In this document: piece after piece, positions 1-8,617 of the stretch
Layout of the letters: each line of letters opens with the position of its first letter
How positions within the stretch are numbered: the stretch's first letter is position 1
Notes under the pieces: model-generated
Told to the model about the DNA's origin: nothing
Database searches by the model: none
Seen by the model: the letters and a program-made list of their open reading frames with translations, nothing else
Translations under genes and position numbers: made by a program
Origin: an uncultured Eubacteriales bacterium
GTDB taxonomy: Bacteria > Bacillota > Clostridia > Oscillospirales > Ruminococcaceae
Length of the DNA: 64,000 bases
Reading direction: 5' to 3'
NCBI GenBank assembly: GCA_900319075.1
Contig: ONMZ01000009.1
Location: 1-64,000 of the forward strand

Positions 1-107
1 GGGGTAAAAATAGTTATGGTCAAGAAATGCAGTTAGGAAACAGTCCTTCGCAATAAAAGATGTTCCGCAAAACGTTTTATAAATCTTCTATATAGGTACT
101 GCCCTTA
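1..107. mobile_element. Right end of a MITE-like inverted-repeat element (partial, cut by window edge)
   Basis: Bases 24-107 align without gaps to 48735-48818, the right part of the complete element described there; by hand I count about 57 matches in the first 80 positions. Its outer end, read in reverse complement (TAAGGGCAGTACCTATATAG), also matches the left terminal inverted repeat of the complete copy. The left half lies outside the window. It carries no gene. It sits directly downstream of the TPM-domain gene, a similar position to the complete copy, which lies downstream of a zinc-ribbon gene. Confidence 0.75.
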
Positions 108-125
108 GCGAGATGCCCTTGTAAT

Positions 126-851
126 TTAGTAATGGCCGCCTCCGCCGCCGGAGTGACTGCTTCCGCCACTGCCGCCGGAACCGGAGCTGATAGAAGTCCT
201 TGAGGTGTGTTCCGAAACAAAAACGTCCTCCATGACCTCGTAGTTGAGATCTCCGCCTTCCAGATATGCTCCTGTGTTAGGCTTTTCGTGGAACTTGTAT
301 TTTGCCCGCACGCTGAAATAGGTTATAAGGAAGAATATGAGGAAACATCCCAAACCTATTGCGATAACCAGAGGGGAGATGTTAAGAAACGACATATACC
401 TTTTAACACCCTTTGTGAAAGCCTCTGCTGCGCCAACATTATCGCGGTCCTTGAATTTCTTGTTTACGTAGTTGTCAACGATCTTGCTGGTCTCCTTGTC
501 GGTTATCTTTTCTTTAGCCTTTCCGGAGAACGCAACGTAGGTGTATCTCGAGCCGGCGTTGTTGATCATAACTGCGCCGTCTGAAAGCTTGTTGACATAG
601 GTTCTGGCTATTGCGGCAACCTGCGAATCCGGCATACTGCTGTCGTTGATATACAGAGCCATGAACTCAATGCCCTGCTTGTCGGAAGCCTTGTCCAGGA
701 TATCCTCTATTTCCGAGGCATCGGAAGAGCTTATTGCGTCATCGTTCACAAGGCATCTTTTTGTTTCTGCGAATGTGTTGAATGCCAGCATCGAGCAAGC
801 GATAGCACCTGCACAAATAACTGCCGACAGTTTTTTGAAAAGCTTTATCAT
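126..851 (-). CDS. TPM-domain membrane protein with Gly/Ser-rich tail
   Basis: 241 residues. A signal peptide (about 1-28, ending at an AFA-E type site) is followed by a TPM-like domain (about 40-155), one membrane segment (about 160-182) and a cytoplasmic tail ending in a low-complexity Gly/Ser run with a terminal His-Tyr. TPM domains of this layout (extracytoplasmic domain, one TM, Gly-rich tail) are common in Firmicutes and their biochemical role is poorly defined; some are linked to membrane-protein quality control. The start overlaps the stop of the upstream zinc-ribbon gene by four bases (ATGA), so the two are translationally coupled. It is the last gene of the four-gene operon that starts near 4160. 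Confidence 0.75.
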   Translation of the reverse strand: MIKLFKKLSAVICAGAIACSMLAFNTFAETKRCLVNDDAISSSDASEIEDILDKASDKQGIEFMALYINDSSMPDSQVAAIARTYVNKLSDGAVMINNAGSRYTYVAFSGKAKEKITDKETSKIVDNYVNKKFKDRDNVGAAEAFTKGVKRYMSFLNISPLVIAIGLGCFLIFFLITYFSVRAKYKFHEKPNTGAYLEGGDLNYEVMEDVFVSEHTSRTSISSGSGGSGGSSHSGGGGGHY

Positions 852-1921
852 AAGAAGATCCCACCTCCTATGATACCAAGGATAAAGCCGATCATTCCGA
901 CAAGGCAGCTTGCCCAGAACAGTTTTTTCTTGCTCAGAGGCAGGATACCTGTGACCTTTCCGGTTTCGCCGTTCATAGCAAAGTAGTAGTTCTGGTCAAG
1001 ATACTTGTAGGTCATAAACCACACAGGCATCATAACATATTCCCAATCGGTCTTTTCGATAACGATATTTTTGTCAAGCACCCTGACCGAGTCATAGTGC
1101 ATGGTGTTGCGTATAACAGCTTCAGTGTTTTCGTCTACCCTTGCCTTGATCCTTGGGAAAACGTCCTTTCTGTCAACGTCGTATTTTTCAGCCAGAAAGC
1201 CTGACAGATAGTTCATTGAAAACTCCTTGAGCTGTGAGTAGTCAAAAGGCTCCAATGCATCCATAAGACCGTCCTCAGCCTTGCTTGACCCGTCAGCCGG
1301 GATACCCCGGAACACGCCGTTTGCCTTACGGGAAACGTCATATATCCTTGTTTCGGTATATCTGTAATTACCGCTGGTCCATGATCTGATCTTTTTACCC
1401 TCTGCGTGGATCATACCATTGACCGAGCAGTCGGCGAGCCAGAACGGGATATACACACCGCTGATCTTCTCGGCGGTAGTAATAGCCTTGAATTCCTTTG
1501 GAACGAACCATTTTTTGCCGCACCATGCCTTATAGTTTGATATTGCCTGTTTCTTGGTGGTCATAAACGGAACAAGTCTGCTTGGACGAAGGTCGCCAGA
1601 ACATCTTGCCGAAAGAACCACCGGGTTGTGGCAGTAAAGACAGAAAGTAGCCGCTGTGGTATCGTCCGCCATTATCTCGGCGCCGCAGCTCTGGCATCTG
1701 TAAATGTTGGTAGAGCCGCTGAACTCAGCGTCCTTCCTCGCTTTTTCTTCTTCCTGTGCACCGTCGGTGTTGAATTTTGCTTTTTCCTGCTCTGCAAAAA
1801 TTCTTTCGATCTCTGCCTGTTCAAACTCGCTGAGACAGAAAGGACATTTCATTTTCTGGTTTACAGGATTAAGCTCAAGACCGCCGCCGCAATTAGGACA
1901 TTTGTATTCCAGTACCGGCAT
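848..1921 (-). CDS. Zinc-ribbon membrane protein
   Basis: 357 residues. The N-terminus holds two Cys4 zinc ribbons: CPNC...CPFC (Cys 8, 11, 26, 29) and CQSC...CLYC at about 75-98. A long soluble middle region follows, and the protein ends in one hydrophobic segment (about 335-357), giving a tail-anchored topology. Proteins of this type are often labelled TFIIB-like zinc-ribbon proteins, but nothing suggests transcription here: the membrane anchor and the SPFH and TPM neighbours point to a membrane-associated assembly. It lies 74 bases downstream of the SPFH gene and overlaps the TPM gene by four bases. Confidence 0.7.
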   Translation of the reverse strand: MPVLEYKCPNCGGGLELNPVNQKMKCPFCLSEFEQAEIERIFAEQEKAKFNTDGAQEEEKARKDAEFSGSTNIYRCQSCGAEIMADDTTAATFCLYCHNPVVLSARCSGDLRPSRLVPFMTTKKQAISNYKAWCGKKWFVPKEFKAITTAEKISGVYIPFWLADCSVNGMIHAEGKKIRSWTSGNYRYTETRIYDVSRKANGVFRGIPADGSSKAEDGLMDALEPFDYSQLKEFSMNYLSGFLAEKYDVDRKDVFPRIKARVDENTEAVIRNTMHYDSVRVLDKNIVIEKTDWEYVMMPVWFMTYKYLDQNYYFAMNGETGKVTGILPLSKKKLFWASCLVGMIGFILGIIGGGIFL

Positions 1922-1995
1922 ATTTATTACCCCTTGATCTCAATTAAAATATTTCCCCTGTTTTTGGGCAGGGGAAATACCTGTTTATTTTTTGC

Positions 1996-3312
1996 TTATG
2001 GCTTTGGATTTCCGCAGTTAGAGCAGAACTTGCCCTCGTTTTCCTGTCCGCATGAGCAGGTCCACTTGCCGTTATCTGCTGCCGGCTTTGGCTTACCGCA
2101 GCCCTGGCAGAAATTGCCGTTGTTGCCTGTCTGACCGCACTCCGGACAAGTCCAGCCGCCTGCCTGTGGAGCCGGCTTTGGTTTGCCGCAGCCCTGACAG
2201 AAGTTGCCTGTGTTTCCGCCCTGGTTGCACTCCGGACAAGTCCAGCCTGCTGCCTGAGCTTGCTGTGCAGCCTGCTGCTGAGCAGCCTGTTGTGCTGCCT
2301 GCTGCTGTTGCTGCTGCTGCATCTGCATAGCGTTGGTCTGGCTGAAGCCGCCTGCAAGACCGCCTGCCATGTTGCCTGCCATGCCCATGCCCATAAATGC
2401 GTTCATAGCGCCGTTGGGGTTAGAGCCTGCTGCCTCAAGACCTCTTGCAATAGAGCCCTGCATATAGCTCTCACGGATAGTAGGATCCTGGAGCATAGCA
2501 CCCTGGTTACGCATATTAAGCAGCTTCCTGGACTCCTCGCTGTATGACATATCGCCCACAGCTGCTCTTACGATCTCCATACCACGGTTCTGACGCCATT
2601 CCTCGTCAAGAATGTTGCTCATGTATTTACCAAGCTCAACAGCCTTGCTTCTTACGAAAGAAATTCTCTCGCCGTCAGCAGACATCTGGTTGAGAGCGGA
2701 GCCGAATGCCTCCAGGAACTCGTCCAGGAACTGCTCGCTGATAGAATCGAACTCAAGCTGTGCCTGATTTCTCGGAACAACGTTCTGATAGAAAAGAATA
2801 GGGTCAATGATCTTGAACGAATATGTACCGTTAGCTCTCAGTTCAAGCTCTGCATTGTAGAATGTATCAAAGTAGTTGACAGGGTTTCTTGTACCGAATC
2901 TGTTGCCTTTGATCTCCTGAAGATTGATGTAGAATACCTTTTGTGTTGTGGGGTTAGTTCCGCCGTATTTGAAACGAGAAAAGGTTTCCTTGATAGATGC
3001 GCCAATGCCGCCGCCGAAAATAGAAGGCAGAGATGAGTTATCCACCTTATAATAGCCCGGCTCATCGGTATAACCTACCATCTTACCGCCGTCAACCAGC
3101 AGCATAGCCTGGTTATCGTAAACGTGGATGATAGAACCATTTGAAATGGTATCACGTGTACCCTTTGTGTTGGAAGATCTTTCTCCCTTTCTTACGAACA
3201 CACCCGGTGTGCAGACAGTGTGCTCGCCCATGTTGGCAGGCTCGATGACTTCAAGCCAGGTATCTGCCAATCCGCCGCCGACTGCTCCGGCAAGTGCTTT
3301 AATAAGTCCCAT
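1996..3312 (-). CDS. SPFH-domain (YdjI/virion-core-like) protein with C-terminal zinc ribbons
   Basis: 438 residues. Residues 1 to about 285 match the SPFH/band-7 family of the YdjI type (soluble, no N-terminal TM), which is thought to form oligomeric scaffolds at membranes. A Gly/Met-rich linker and a Gln/Ala-rich stretch (about 330-352) lead to three tandem zinc ribbons, two with CPEC...FCQGCGKPKP and a last, shorter one with CSC...FCSNCGNPKP. The CAG-like codon runs encoding the Gln stretch create long open frames on other strands that are not genes. It lies 14 bases after the Tim44-like gene, so co-transcription is nearly certain. The B. subtilis relative YdjI sits in the membrane-stress ydjFGHI operon; that parallel is inference. 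Confidence 0.75.
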   Translation of the reverse strand: MGLIKALAGAVGGGLADTWLEVIEPANMGEHTVCTPGVFVRKGERSSNTKGTRDTISNGSIIHVYDNQAMLLVDGGKMVGYTDEPGYYKVDNSSLPSIFGGGIGASIKETFSRFKYGGTNPTTQKVFYINLQEIKGNRFGTRNPVNYFDTFYNAELELRANGTYSFKIIDPILFYQNVVPRNQAQLEFDSISEQFLDEFLEAFGSALNQMSADGERISFVRSKAVELGKYMSNILDEEWRQNRGMEIVRAAVGDMSYSEESRKLLNMRNQGAMLQDPTIRESYMQGSIARGLEAAGSNPNGAMNAFMGMGMAGNMAGGLAGGFSQTNAMQMQQQQQQQAAQQAAQQQAAQQAQAAGWTCPECNQGGNTGNFCQGCGKPKPAPQAGGWTCPECGQTGNNGNFCQGCGKPKPAADNGKWTCSCGQENEGKFCSNCGNPKP

Positions 3313-3326
3313 AACTTATTCCTCCT

Positions 3327-4091
3327 CTATACTTTAGTAAAATTATTGATTGACCAAACAAGTACATTTATCTGCAAAAGTGCAGAACCGCAGTATTCAC
3401 AATGTTTTGCGCCCAGCGTCGTGATCGGTGCACCGCAGTTCGGGCAATGACTTCCGATAGAGTCATTTCCGTGGCCGATCTTTTCCATCTTGGTCTTATC
3501 CTGGATGTAGATAAGCTCGACGTTGTATTTTTCCTGAGCCTTTCTGTTGGGGTCGCCACGAAGCACCTTTCCGTCTGATTTTCTTTTGATCGTGTGGTAA
3601 TATTCAAGAGCGCTTTGCAAGGTGATCTTGCATATACCCGCTCGTTTGGTATACGAAGTTATTTCGGTCTGATGGATAACGCAGTCTGAAAAATCCTCAT
3701 CATATTCGTTGGCCTGATTCATTTCTATAAAGGCTCTTACCTTAGTTTTGAACTCCTCGCTTGCGTCCTGCATAAGACCTGTATTATCGTTAGAGATCGC
3801 CGCAAAAGCAGAAAGCATAGATTGCTCGGCTTTATTTTTGAACTGCTCATAGTTGAACTCGGGGAAATCCCTCATTATCTGCGGCAGATATATCTTTGTC
3901 ATTGAATTTACAGATTTGTGTGTATCTTCCAGAGTCTTATTGCTTTGATTGAGAGCGTCGATGATGTTGTCTGTGCCGTACATTTCTCTGGCGACTTTTT
4001 TAAGCCCTCTTCTGACATAAAAGAATATGATGATCGCAGTCAGAAGTATGATACCTATCAAACCCAGGAATATAAAACCTAAAATTTTCAC
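3327..4091 (-). CDS. Tim44-like domain protein with C-terminal zinc ribbon
   Basis: About 254 residues from a GTG start at 4091, with an N-terminal TM segment (about 4-26), a Tim44-like fold (about 60-200, including PEFNYEQFKNKAEQ) and a C-terminal zinc ribbon CPNCGAPITTLGAKHCEYCG. The frame stays open to an ATG at 4217, but the best promoter lies at 4168-4195, inside that extension, so the ATG would not be on the transcript; the GTG is preceded by GGGGAG about 11 bases upstream. Tim44-like domains in bacteria are membrane-associated modules without a known enzyme activity. First gene of a four-gene operon with SPFH, zinc-ribbon and TPM partners. Confidence 0.65.
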   Translation of the reverse strand: MKILGFIFLGLIGIILLTAIIIFFYVRRGLKKVAREMYGTDNIIDALNQSNKTLEDTHKSVNSMTKIYLPQIMRDFPEFNYEQFKNKAEQSMLSAFAAISNDNTGLMQDASEEFKTKVRAFIEMNQANEYDEDFSDCVIHQTEITSYTKRAGICKITLQSALEYYHTIKRKSDGKVLRGDPNRKAQEKYNVELIYIQDKTKMEKIGHGNDSIGSHCPNCGAPITTLGAKHCEYCGSALLQINVLVWSINNFTKV

Positions 4092-4167
4092 CCTTTGTTT
4101 CTCTCCCCGAACGCCGATATAAAGCGCACATATTCCTTTCACGAAAATATACACTCCGCTAATGATA

Positions 4168-4195
4168 ATTATACTTATTTTCGCTATAAAGTCAA
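4168..4195 (-). promoter_or_regulatory. Sigma-A promoter of the Tim44/SPFH/TPM operon
   Basis: On the minus strand, -35 TTGACT (4190-4195), 16-base spacer, -10 TATAAT (4168-4173). Transcription would start near 4160. This decides against the upstream ATG at 4217 as the start of the first gene. Confidence 0.7.
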
Positions 4196-4265
4196 GTATA
4201 TGTTCAAAAAATTTCATTTAATTTGTCACAATTACTAAAAAATAGCGCCCTTTTAAACATAAAGA

Positions 4266-4289
4266 AAGCCGCCCGGATATGGGCGGCTT
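4266..4289 (-). terminator. Terminator of hydCBA
   Basis: Nine-base perfect stem AAGCCGCCC / GGGCGGCTT with a six-base loop, located 22 bases after the hydA stop and followed on the minus strand by a T-rich stretch. Confidence 0.8.
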
Positions 4290-4311
4290 AAAGTCATTTT
4301 ATGTTGTTAGA

Positions 4312-6057
4312 TCAGTGATGACCTCTCTTAACATAAGTTGTATGCAGCAGCTTGTGAGCCTTCTCCTTGCCCGGAGCCTCAAAGTACTCATCATAAAGCA
4401 GCTTCATAACAGGGCTCTCGTGAGATCTTCTGAGCTGGTTAGCCTCATCTGAGCTGTAAAGAGCAGAAGCTCTGATAGCCTTGTAGTCAACATAGTTGCG
4501 AACGCTATCGCTTGTTACAGGCTGACCGCCTCCGTTGATACAACCGCCGGGACAAGCCATTACCTCAACGAAGTGGTAATTCTTCTCGCCGCTGATGATC
4601 TGGTCAACGATCTTTCTTGCGTTAGCAAGACCGGAAGCAACAGCCACATTCAGCTCAACTCCGCCAACCTTGTAGGTAGCTTCCTTGATGCCCTGTGTAC
4701 CACGAACTTCCTTGAATTCAACAGCCTTGCAGGTGCCGTCGAGAGTAGCAGCTGCGGTTCTCAGAGCTGCTTCCATAACACCGCCTGTTGCGCCGAAGAT
4801 CACGCCTGCGCCTGTTGCTGTCTCAAAAGGCTGGTCGAATTTCTCGTCCTGAAGGTTTACAAAGTCGATACCTGCGGACTGGATCATTCTTCCAAGCTCA
4901 CGAGTGGTGAGAGCAACATCCACATCGTCAAACTCCTGAGTTCTCTGTTCCTCTCTTGTTACCTCAAACTTCTTTGCGGTACAAGGGATAACGCTGACAA
5001 CAAACAGGTTCTTTGGATCAATGCCGTTTTTCTCGCAGTAGTAGCTCTTGAGAACAGCGCCGAACATCTGCTGAGGTGATTTACAAGTGGAGATGTGATC
5101 CAGGAAATCCGGATAATAATGCTCACAGAATTTTACCCAGCCCGGGCAGCATGATGTGAACATAGGAAGTGTCTTTCCGCCCTTGATGCGCTCGATAAGC
5201 TCGTTAGCCTCTTCCATGATGGTAAGGTCAGCTGTAACGTTCATATCAAATACGCCGTCTGCGCCGAGTCTTCTGATAGCCGCAGTCATTTTGCCCTCAA
5301 CGTTTGTGCCCATAGGCATATTGAAGGCCTCGCCCAGAGTAGCTCTTACAGCAGGAGCTGTAAAGAATACTACCTTCTTTTCCGGATCAGCAAGTGCGCT
5401 CCAAACAGCGTCCTCGTTGCTCTTTTCACGCAAAGCGCCAACAGGACAAGCAACGATACACTGACCGCAGCCTACGCATGGGGACTCCATAAGGTTCTTA
5501 TCAAAAGCACAGTCAACGTGTACCTTGAATCCTCTTTCGATCTTGCCGATAACGGAAACGCTCTGAACGTCCTTACAAGCGGCGATACATCTCATGCACT
5601 TAACGCACTTGTTGTTATCTCTGATGAGATATGGCGAAGAGGTATCAAGCTCATATTCGGGGTCGCCCTCGCCTGAGAATCTGTCCTCGTCTACCTGATA
5701 ATCTATAGCCAGCTTCTGCAGCTCGCAGTGATTGTTTCTGATACATGAAAGACACTTTTTCTTGTGGTTGGAAAGGAGCAGCTCCACAGTTGTCTTTCTT
5801 GAAGCTCTTACCTTAGGAGTATTGGTCTGTACCTCCATACCCTCTGATACAGGGTGTGTACAAGCAGCCACCAGTCCTCTTGCGCCTGTTGCTTCAACAA
5901 CGCAGATACGGCAAGCGCCTATGCAGTTAACATCCTTGAGGTAGCAAAGTGTAGGGATCTCTACATTTGCAGCCTTTGCAGCGTCCAGTATAGTAGAGCC
6001 TTCGGGTACCTCAACGGGAATGCCGTTTATTTTTACATGAATCATCTGATTTTCCAT
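4312..6057 (-). CDS. hydA: [FeFe] hydrogenase catalytic subunit HydA
   Basis: 581 residues. In order: N-terminal [2Fe-2S] domain (Cys 38, 49, 52, 66); His-ligated [4Fe-4S] site (His98, Cys102, 105, 111); two ferredoxin-type [4Fe-4S] clusters (Cys 151-161 and 194-204); and the H-cluster domain with TSCCPGW (Cys 303/304), IPCTAKK (Cys 359) and MACPGGCINGGGQP (Cys 502, 506). The usual Met before the second Cys motif is Ile here. With HydB and HydC it forms a cytoplasmic NAD-linked hydrogenase, probably electron-bifurcating (ferredoxin plus NADH to H2), which re-oxidises cofactors during fermentation. It lies 22 bases after hydB, with AGGAGGG about ten bases before the ATG. Confidence 0.95.
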   Translation of the reverse strand: MENQMIHVKINGIPVEVPEGSTILDAAKAANVEIPTLCYLKDVNCIGACRICVVEATGARGLVAACTHPVSEGMEVQTNTPKVRASRKTTVELLLSNHKKKCLSCIRNNHCELQKLAIDYQVDEDRFSGEGDPEYELDTSSPYLIRDNNKCVKCMRCIAACKDVQSVSVIGKIERGFKVHVDCAFDKNLMESPCVGCGQCIVACPVGALREKSNEDAVWSALADPEKKVVFFTAPAVRATLGEAFNMPMGTNVEGKMTAAIRRLGADGVFDMNVTADLTIMEEANELIERIKGGKTLPMFTSCCPGWVKFCEHYYPDFLDHISTCKSPQQMFGAVLKSYYCEKNGIDPKNLFVVSVIPCTAKKFEVTREEQRTQEFDDVDVALTTRELGRMIQSAGIDFVNLQDEKFDQPFETATGAGVIFGATGGVMEAALRTAAATLDGTCKAVEFKEVRGTQGIKEATYKVGGVELNVAVASGLANARKIVDQIISGEKNYHFVEVMACPGGCINGGGQPVTSDSVRNYVDYKAIRASALYSSDEANQLRRSHESPVMKLLYDEYFEAPGKEKAHKLLHTTYVKRGHH

Positions 6058-6079
6058 TAGTTACTTACCCTCCTCTACC

Positions 6080-7972
6080 TTACTTCTTTATGATAGCATT
6101 AAACTTACAGTTGGACATACATACGCCGCACTTGATGCACTTGGATTGGTCGATGACATGAGGCTGTTTAACCGTACCGTTAATAGCCTTAACAGGACAG
6201 TTCCTTGCACAAAGGGTACAGCCCTTGCACTTGTCTGCAACTATCTCGTAGCTCAGCAGGCTCTTGCAAACGCCCGCAGGACATTTCTTATCCTTGATAT
6301 GAGCCTCATATTCATCTCTGAAGGATTTGAGTGTGGAAAGAACAGGGTTTGGAGCGGACTGACCCAGAGCGCACAAAGATGAGCTCTTCATATGGGTAGC
6401 AAGCTCTTCCAGCTTGTCGATATCCTCCATCTCACCCTTGCCGGATGTGATCTTTTCAAGGATCTGCAAAAGTCTCTTTGTACCCACACGGCAAGGAGTA
6501 CACTTACCGCATGACTCATCAACGGTGAACTCCAGGTAGAACTTGGAGATGTCCACCATACAGGTGTCCTCGTCCATAACGATAAGTCCGCCTGAACCCA
6601 TCATAGAGCCCAGAGCTACCAGGTGTTCGTAGTCGATAGGAGTATCGATATACTTAGCAGGGATACATCCGCCGGAAGGGCCGCCTGTCTGAGCAGCCTT
6701 GAACTTCTTGCCATTGGGGATACCGCCGCCTATTTCTTCAACTACCTCACGCAGGGTAGTACCCATAGGTACCTCCACAAGACCTACGTTGGTGATCTTT
6801 CCGCCAAGAGCAAATACCTTTGTGCCCTTTGATGTCTCGGTACCCATAGAAGCATACCATGCAGCACCCTTGCGGATGATCTGAGCGATATTAGCGAGTG
6901 TTTCAACGTTATTAAGAACTGTCGGCTTGCCGAAAAGACCCTTGACAGCAGGGAACGGAGGACGTGGACGAGGCTCACCTCTGTGACCTTCGATAGAGGT
7001 CATAAGAGCTGTTTCCTCACCGCAAACGAATGCGCCTGCGCCAAGTCTGATCTCGATGTCAAAATCAAAGCCTGTGCCGAAAATGTCCTTGCCCAGAAGG
7101 CCTCTTTCTCTTGCCTGATCCAGAGCTACCGAAAGTCTGTGAACGGCAACAGGATACTCTGCACGAACGTAAACAAAGCCCTGATGAGCGCCGATAGCAT
7201 AAGCTGCAATAGCCATAGCCTCGATTATAGCGTGAGGGTCACCCTCAAGGATAGATCTGTCCATGAATGCGCCAGGGTCGCCTTCGTCGGCGTTACAAGC
7301 AACATACTTGACGTCGTTTTGTGAAGCCTTGGCAAACATCCACTTCTTGCCTGTTGGGAAGCCTGCGCCGCCTCTTCCTCTGATGCCGGAGTCAAGGACT
7401 TCCTTGATAACGTCGTCCTGGGACATAGAGGTGAGGACCTTATGAAGTGCCTCGTATCCGTGTGTTCCTATGTACTCTTCAATGTTCTCCGGGTCAATAA
7501 CACCGCAGTTGCGAAGAGCGATACGTCTTTGCTTCTTGTAGAAGTTGGTCTCTGCAAGTGAGATTATAGAGCCGTCCTCGTGGACAGTCTCCTTATAGAG
7601 CAGATCCTTGCAGATGTTGCCTTCCTTGAGGTGCTCCTTAACAACTCTTCTTACACCCTCCGGAGTAGCCTGAGCGTAGAAAACGCCCTCAGGATAAACG
7701 ATCATGATAGGACCGAGGGAACAAAGGCCGAAGCAGCCTGTTCTTACAACAAGTATCTCGTCTTCGATGCCCTGAGCCTTGAGCTCGTCCTCAAGAGCAG
7801 CAAGCACCTTTTTGCTTCCCGATGACTGGCAGCCTGTACCGCCGCAAACAAGCACCTGCTTGCGGTAACCGGTCTTTTCAGCCAGCTTTTCAGCCTCGGA
7901 AGCGATTATACGTCTGACCTTGATAAGGTCGGATTTAGACTTTCTTATCTCATTAAGTTCATTTATAGTCAT
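6080..7972 (-). CDS. hydB: NAD-linked hydrogenase subunit HydB (NuoF-like, FMN/NADH-binding)
   Basis: 630 residues, longer than NuoF because of added domains. An N-terminal thioredoxin-like [2Fe-2S] domain (CGGTGC...CFGLC, about 42-90) precedes the NuoF core with the FMN/NADH motif GRGGAGFPTG and CNADEGDPG, a [4Fe-4S] motif ESCGKCTPCR, and a C-terminal pair of [4Fe-4S] motifs (CKGCTLCARNC and CIKCGVCMSNC). It is the site of NAD(H) exchange and, in bifurcating enzymes, of the flavin branch point. The ATG overlaps the hydC stop by one base (TAATG). Confidence 0.95.
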   Translation of the reverse strand: MTINELNEIRKSKSDLIKVRRIIASEAEKLAEKTGYRKQVLVCGGTGCQSSGSKKVLAALEDELKAQGIEDEILVVRTGCFGLCSLGPIMIVYPEGVFYAQATPEGVRRVVKEHLKEGNICKDLLYKETVHEDGSIISLAETNFYKKQRRIALRNCGVIDPENIEEYIGTHGYEALHKVLTSMSQDDVIKEVLDSGIRGRGGAGFPTGKKWMFAKASQNDVKYVACNADEGDPGAFMDRSILEGDPHAIIEAMAIAAYAIGAHQGFVYVRAEYPVAVHRLSVALDQARERGLLGKDIFGTGFDFDIEIRLGAGAFVCGEETALMTSIEGHRGEPRPRPPFPAVKGLFGKPTVLNNVETLANIAQIIRKGAAWYASMGTETSKGTKVFALGGKITNVGLVEVPMGTTLREVVEEIGGGIPNGKKFKAAQTGGPSGGCIPAKYIDTPIDYEHLVALGSMMGSGGLIVMDEDTCMVDISKFYLEFTVDESCGKCTPCRVGTKRLLQILEKITSGKGEMEDIDKLEELATHMKSSSLCALGQSAPNPVLSTLKSFRDEYEAHIKDKKCPAGVCKSLLSYEIVADKCKGCTLCARNCPVKAINGTVKQPHVIDQSKCIKCGVCMSNCKFNAIIKK

Positions 7973-8484
7973 TATTCAGCTGCACCTCCCTCAGTACGAT
8001 AAGAATCGAGTATCTTCTTTACCTGATCGGGAACGAGCTTTCCGTAAACTTCCTCACCGATAGTCATAACAGGTGCAAGTCCGCAAGCGCCCACGCATCT
8101 GCATGAGTCGATGGAGAAAAGTCCGTCGGGAGTACACTCGCCGCTCTTGATACCCAGCTGGTTCTCAACAGCCTCAAGGATCTTGTCCGAGCCTTTAACA
8201 TAGCAAGCGGTTCCAAGGCAAACGCTGATCTGATGCTTGCCCTTTGGTGTAAGGGAGAACTGTGAATAGAAGGTGGCAACGCCGTACACCTCGGAAAGGG
8301 AAACGCCCAGTCCGTCAGCGACCATCTGCTGTACCTCCAAAGGAAGATAGCCGTAGATGCCCTGTGCTTCCTGAAGTACAGGCATAAGTCCGCCCGGCTG
8401 GTCGTGATGCTTAGCGATCACGTCCTTGAGAGCAGCTTCCTGCTCAGCAGTACCCTTAAATTCGTTCAGGGTTTTTTCTGACAT
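7972..8484 (-). CDS. hydC: NAD-linked hydrogenase subunit HydC (NuoE-like)
   Basis: 170 residues. Thioredoxin-like [2Fe-2S] protein with the NuoE cysteines in CLGTAC and CRCVGACGLAP. The frame extends to a GTG at 8574, but the ATG at 8484 has GAGGAGG about eight bases upstream and gives the normal family length, and the promoter -10 at 8589 leaves too little room for the longer form. First gene of hydCBA; carries electrons between HydB and HydA. Confidence 0.93.
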   Translation of the reverse strand: MSEKTLNEFKGTAEQEAALKDVIAKHHDQPGGLMPVLQEAQGIYGYLPLEVQQMVADGLGVSLSEVYGVATFYSQFSLTPKGKHQISVCLGTACYVKGSDKILEAVENQLGIKSGECTPDGLFSIDSCRCVGACGLAPVMTIGEEVYGKLVPDQVKKILDSYRTEGGAAE

Positions 8485-8588
8485 AATTATAACCTCCTCA
8501 ATAAATTTTGCCATAGCTGATAATAAAAATAGCAAACGCATAAAATGCGGCACAACAAAGCATGACATACCCACTGTGCCACAACTTG

Positions 8589-8617
8589 ATTATACAACAA
8601 AATACGTGAAAATTCAA
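8589..8617 (-). promoter_or_regulatory. Sigma-A promoter of hydCBA
   Basis: Minus strand: -35 TTGAAT (8612-8617), 17-base spacer, -10 TATAAT (8589-8594). It implies a leader of about 98 bases before the hydC ATG. Confidence 0.75.

Noticed and set aside
1944..2357. Open frame of 137 codons on the minus strand, Arg/Ser/Ala-rich
   Set aside because: It lies in another frame of the SPFH gene's Gln-rich and zinc-ribbon region; the CAG-type codon bias there removes stops.
4092..4217. Longer form of the Tim44-like protein from the ATG at 4217
   Set aside because: The promoter lies downstream of that ATG, which also has no ribosome binding site.
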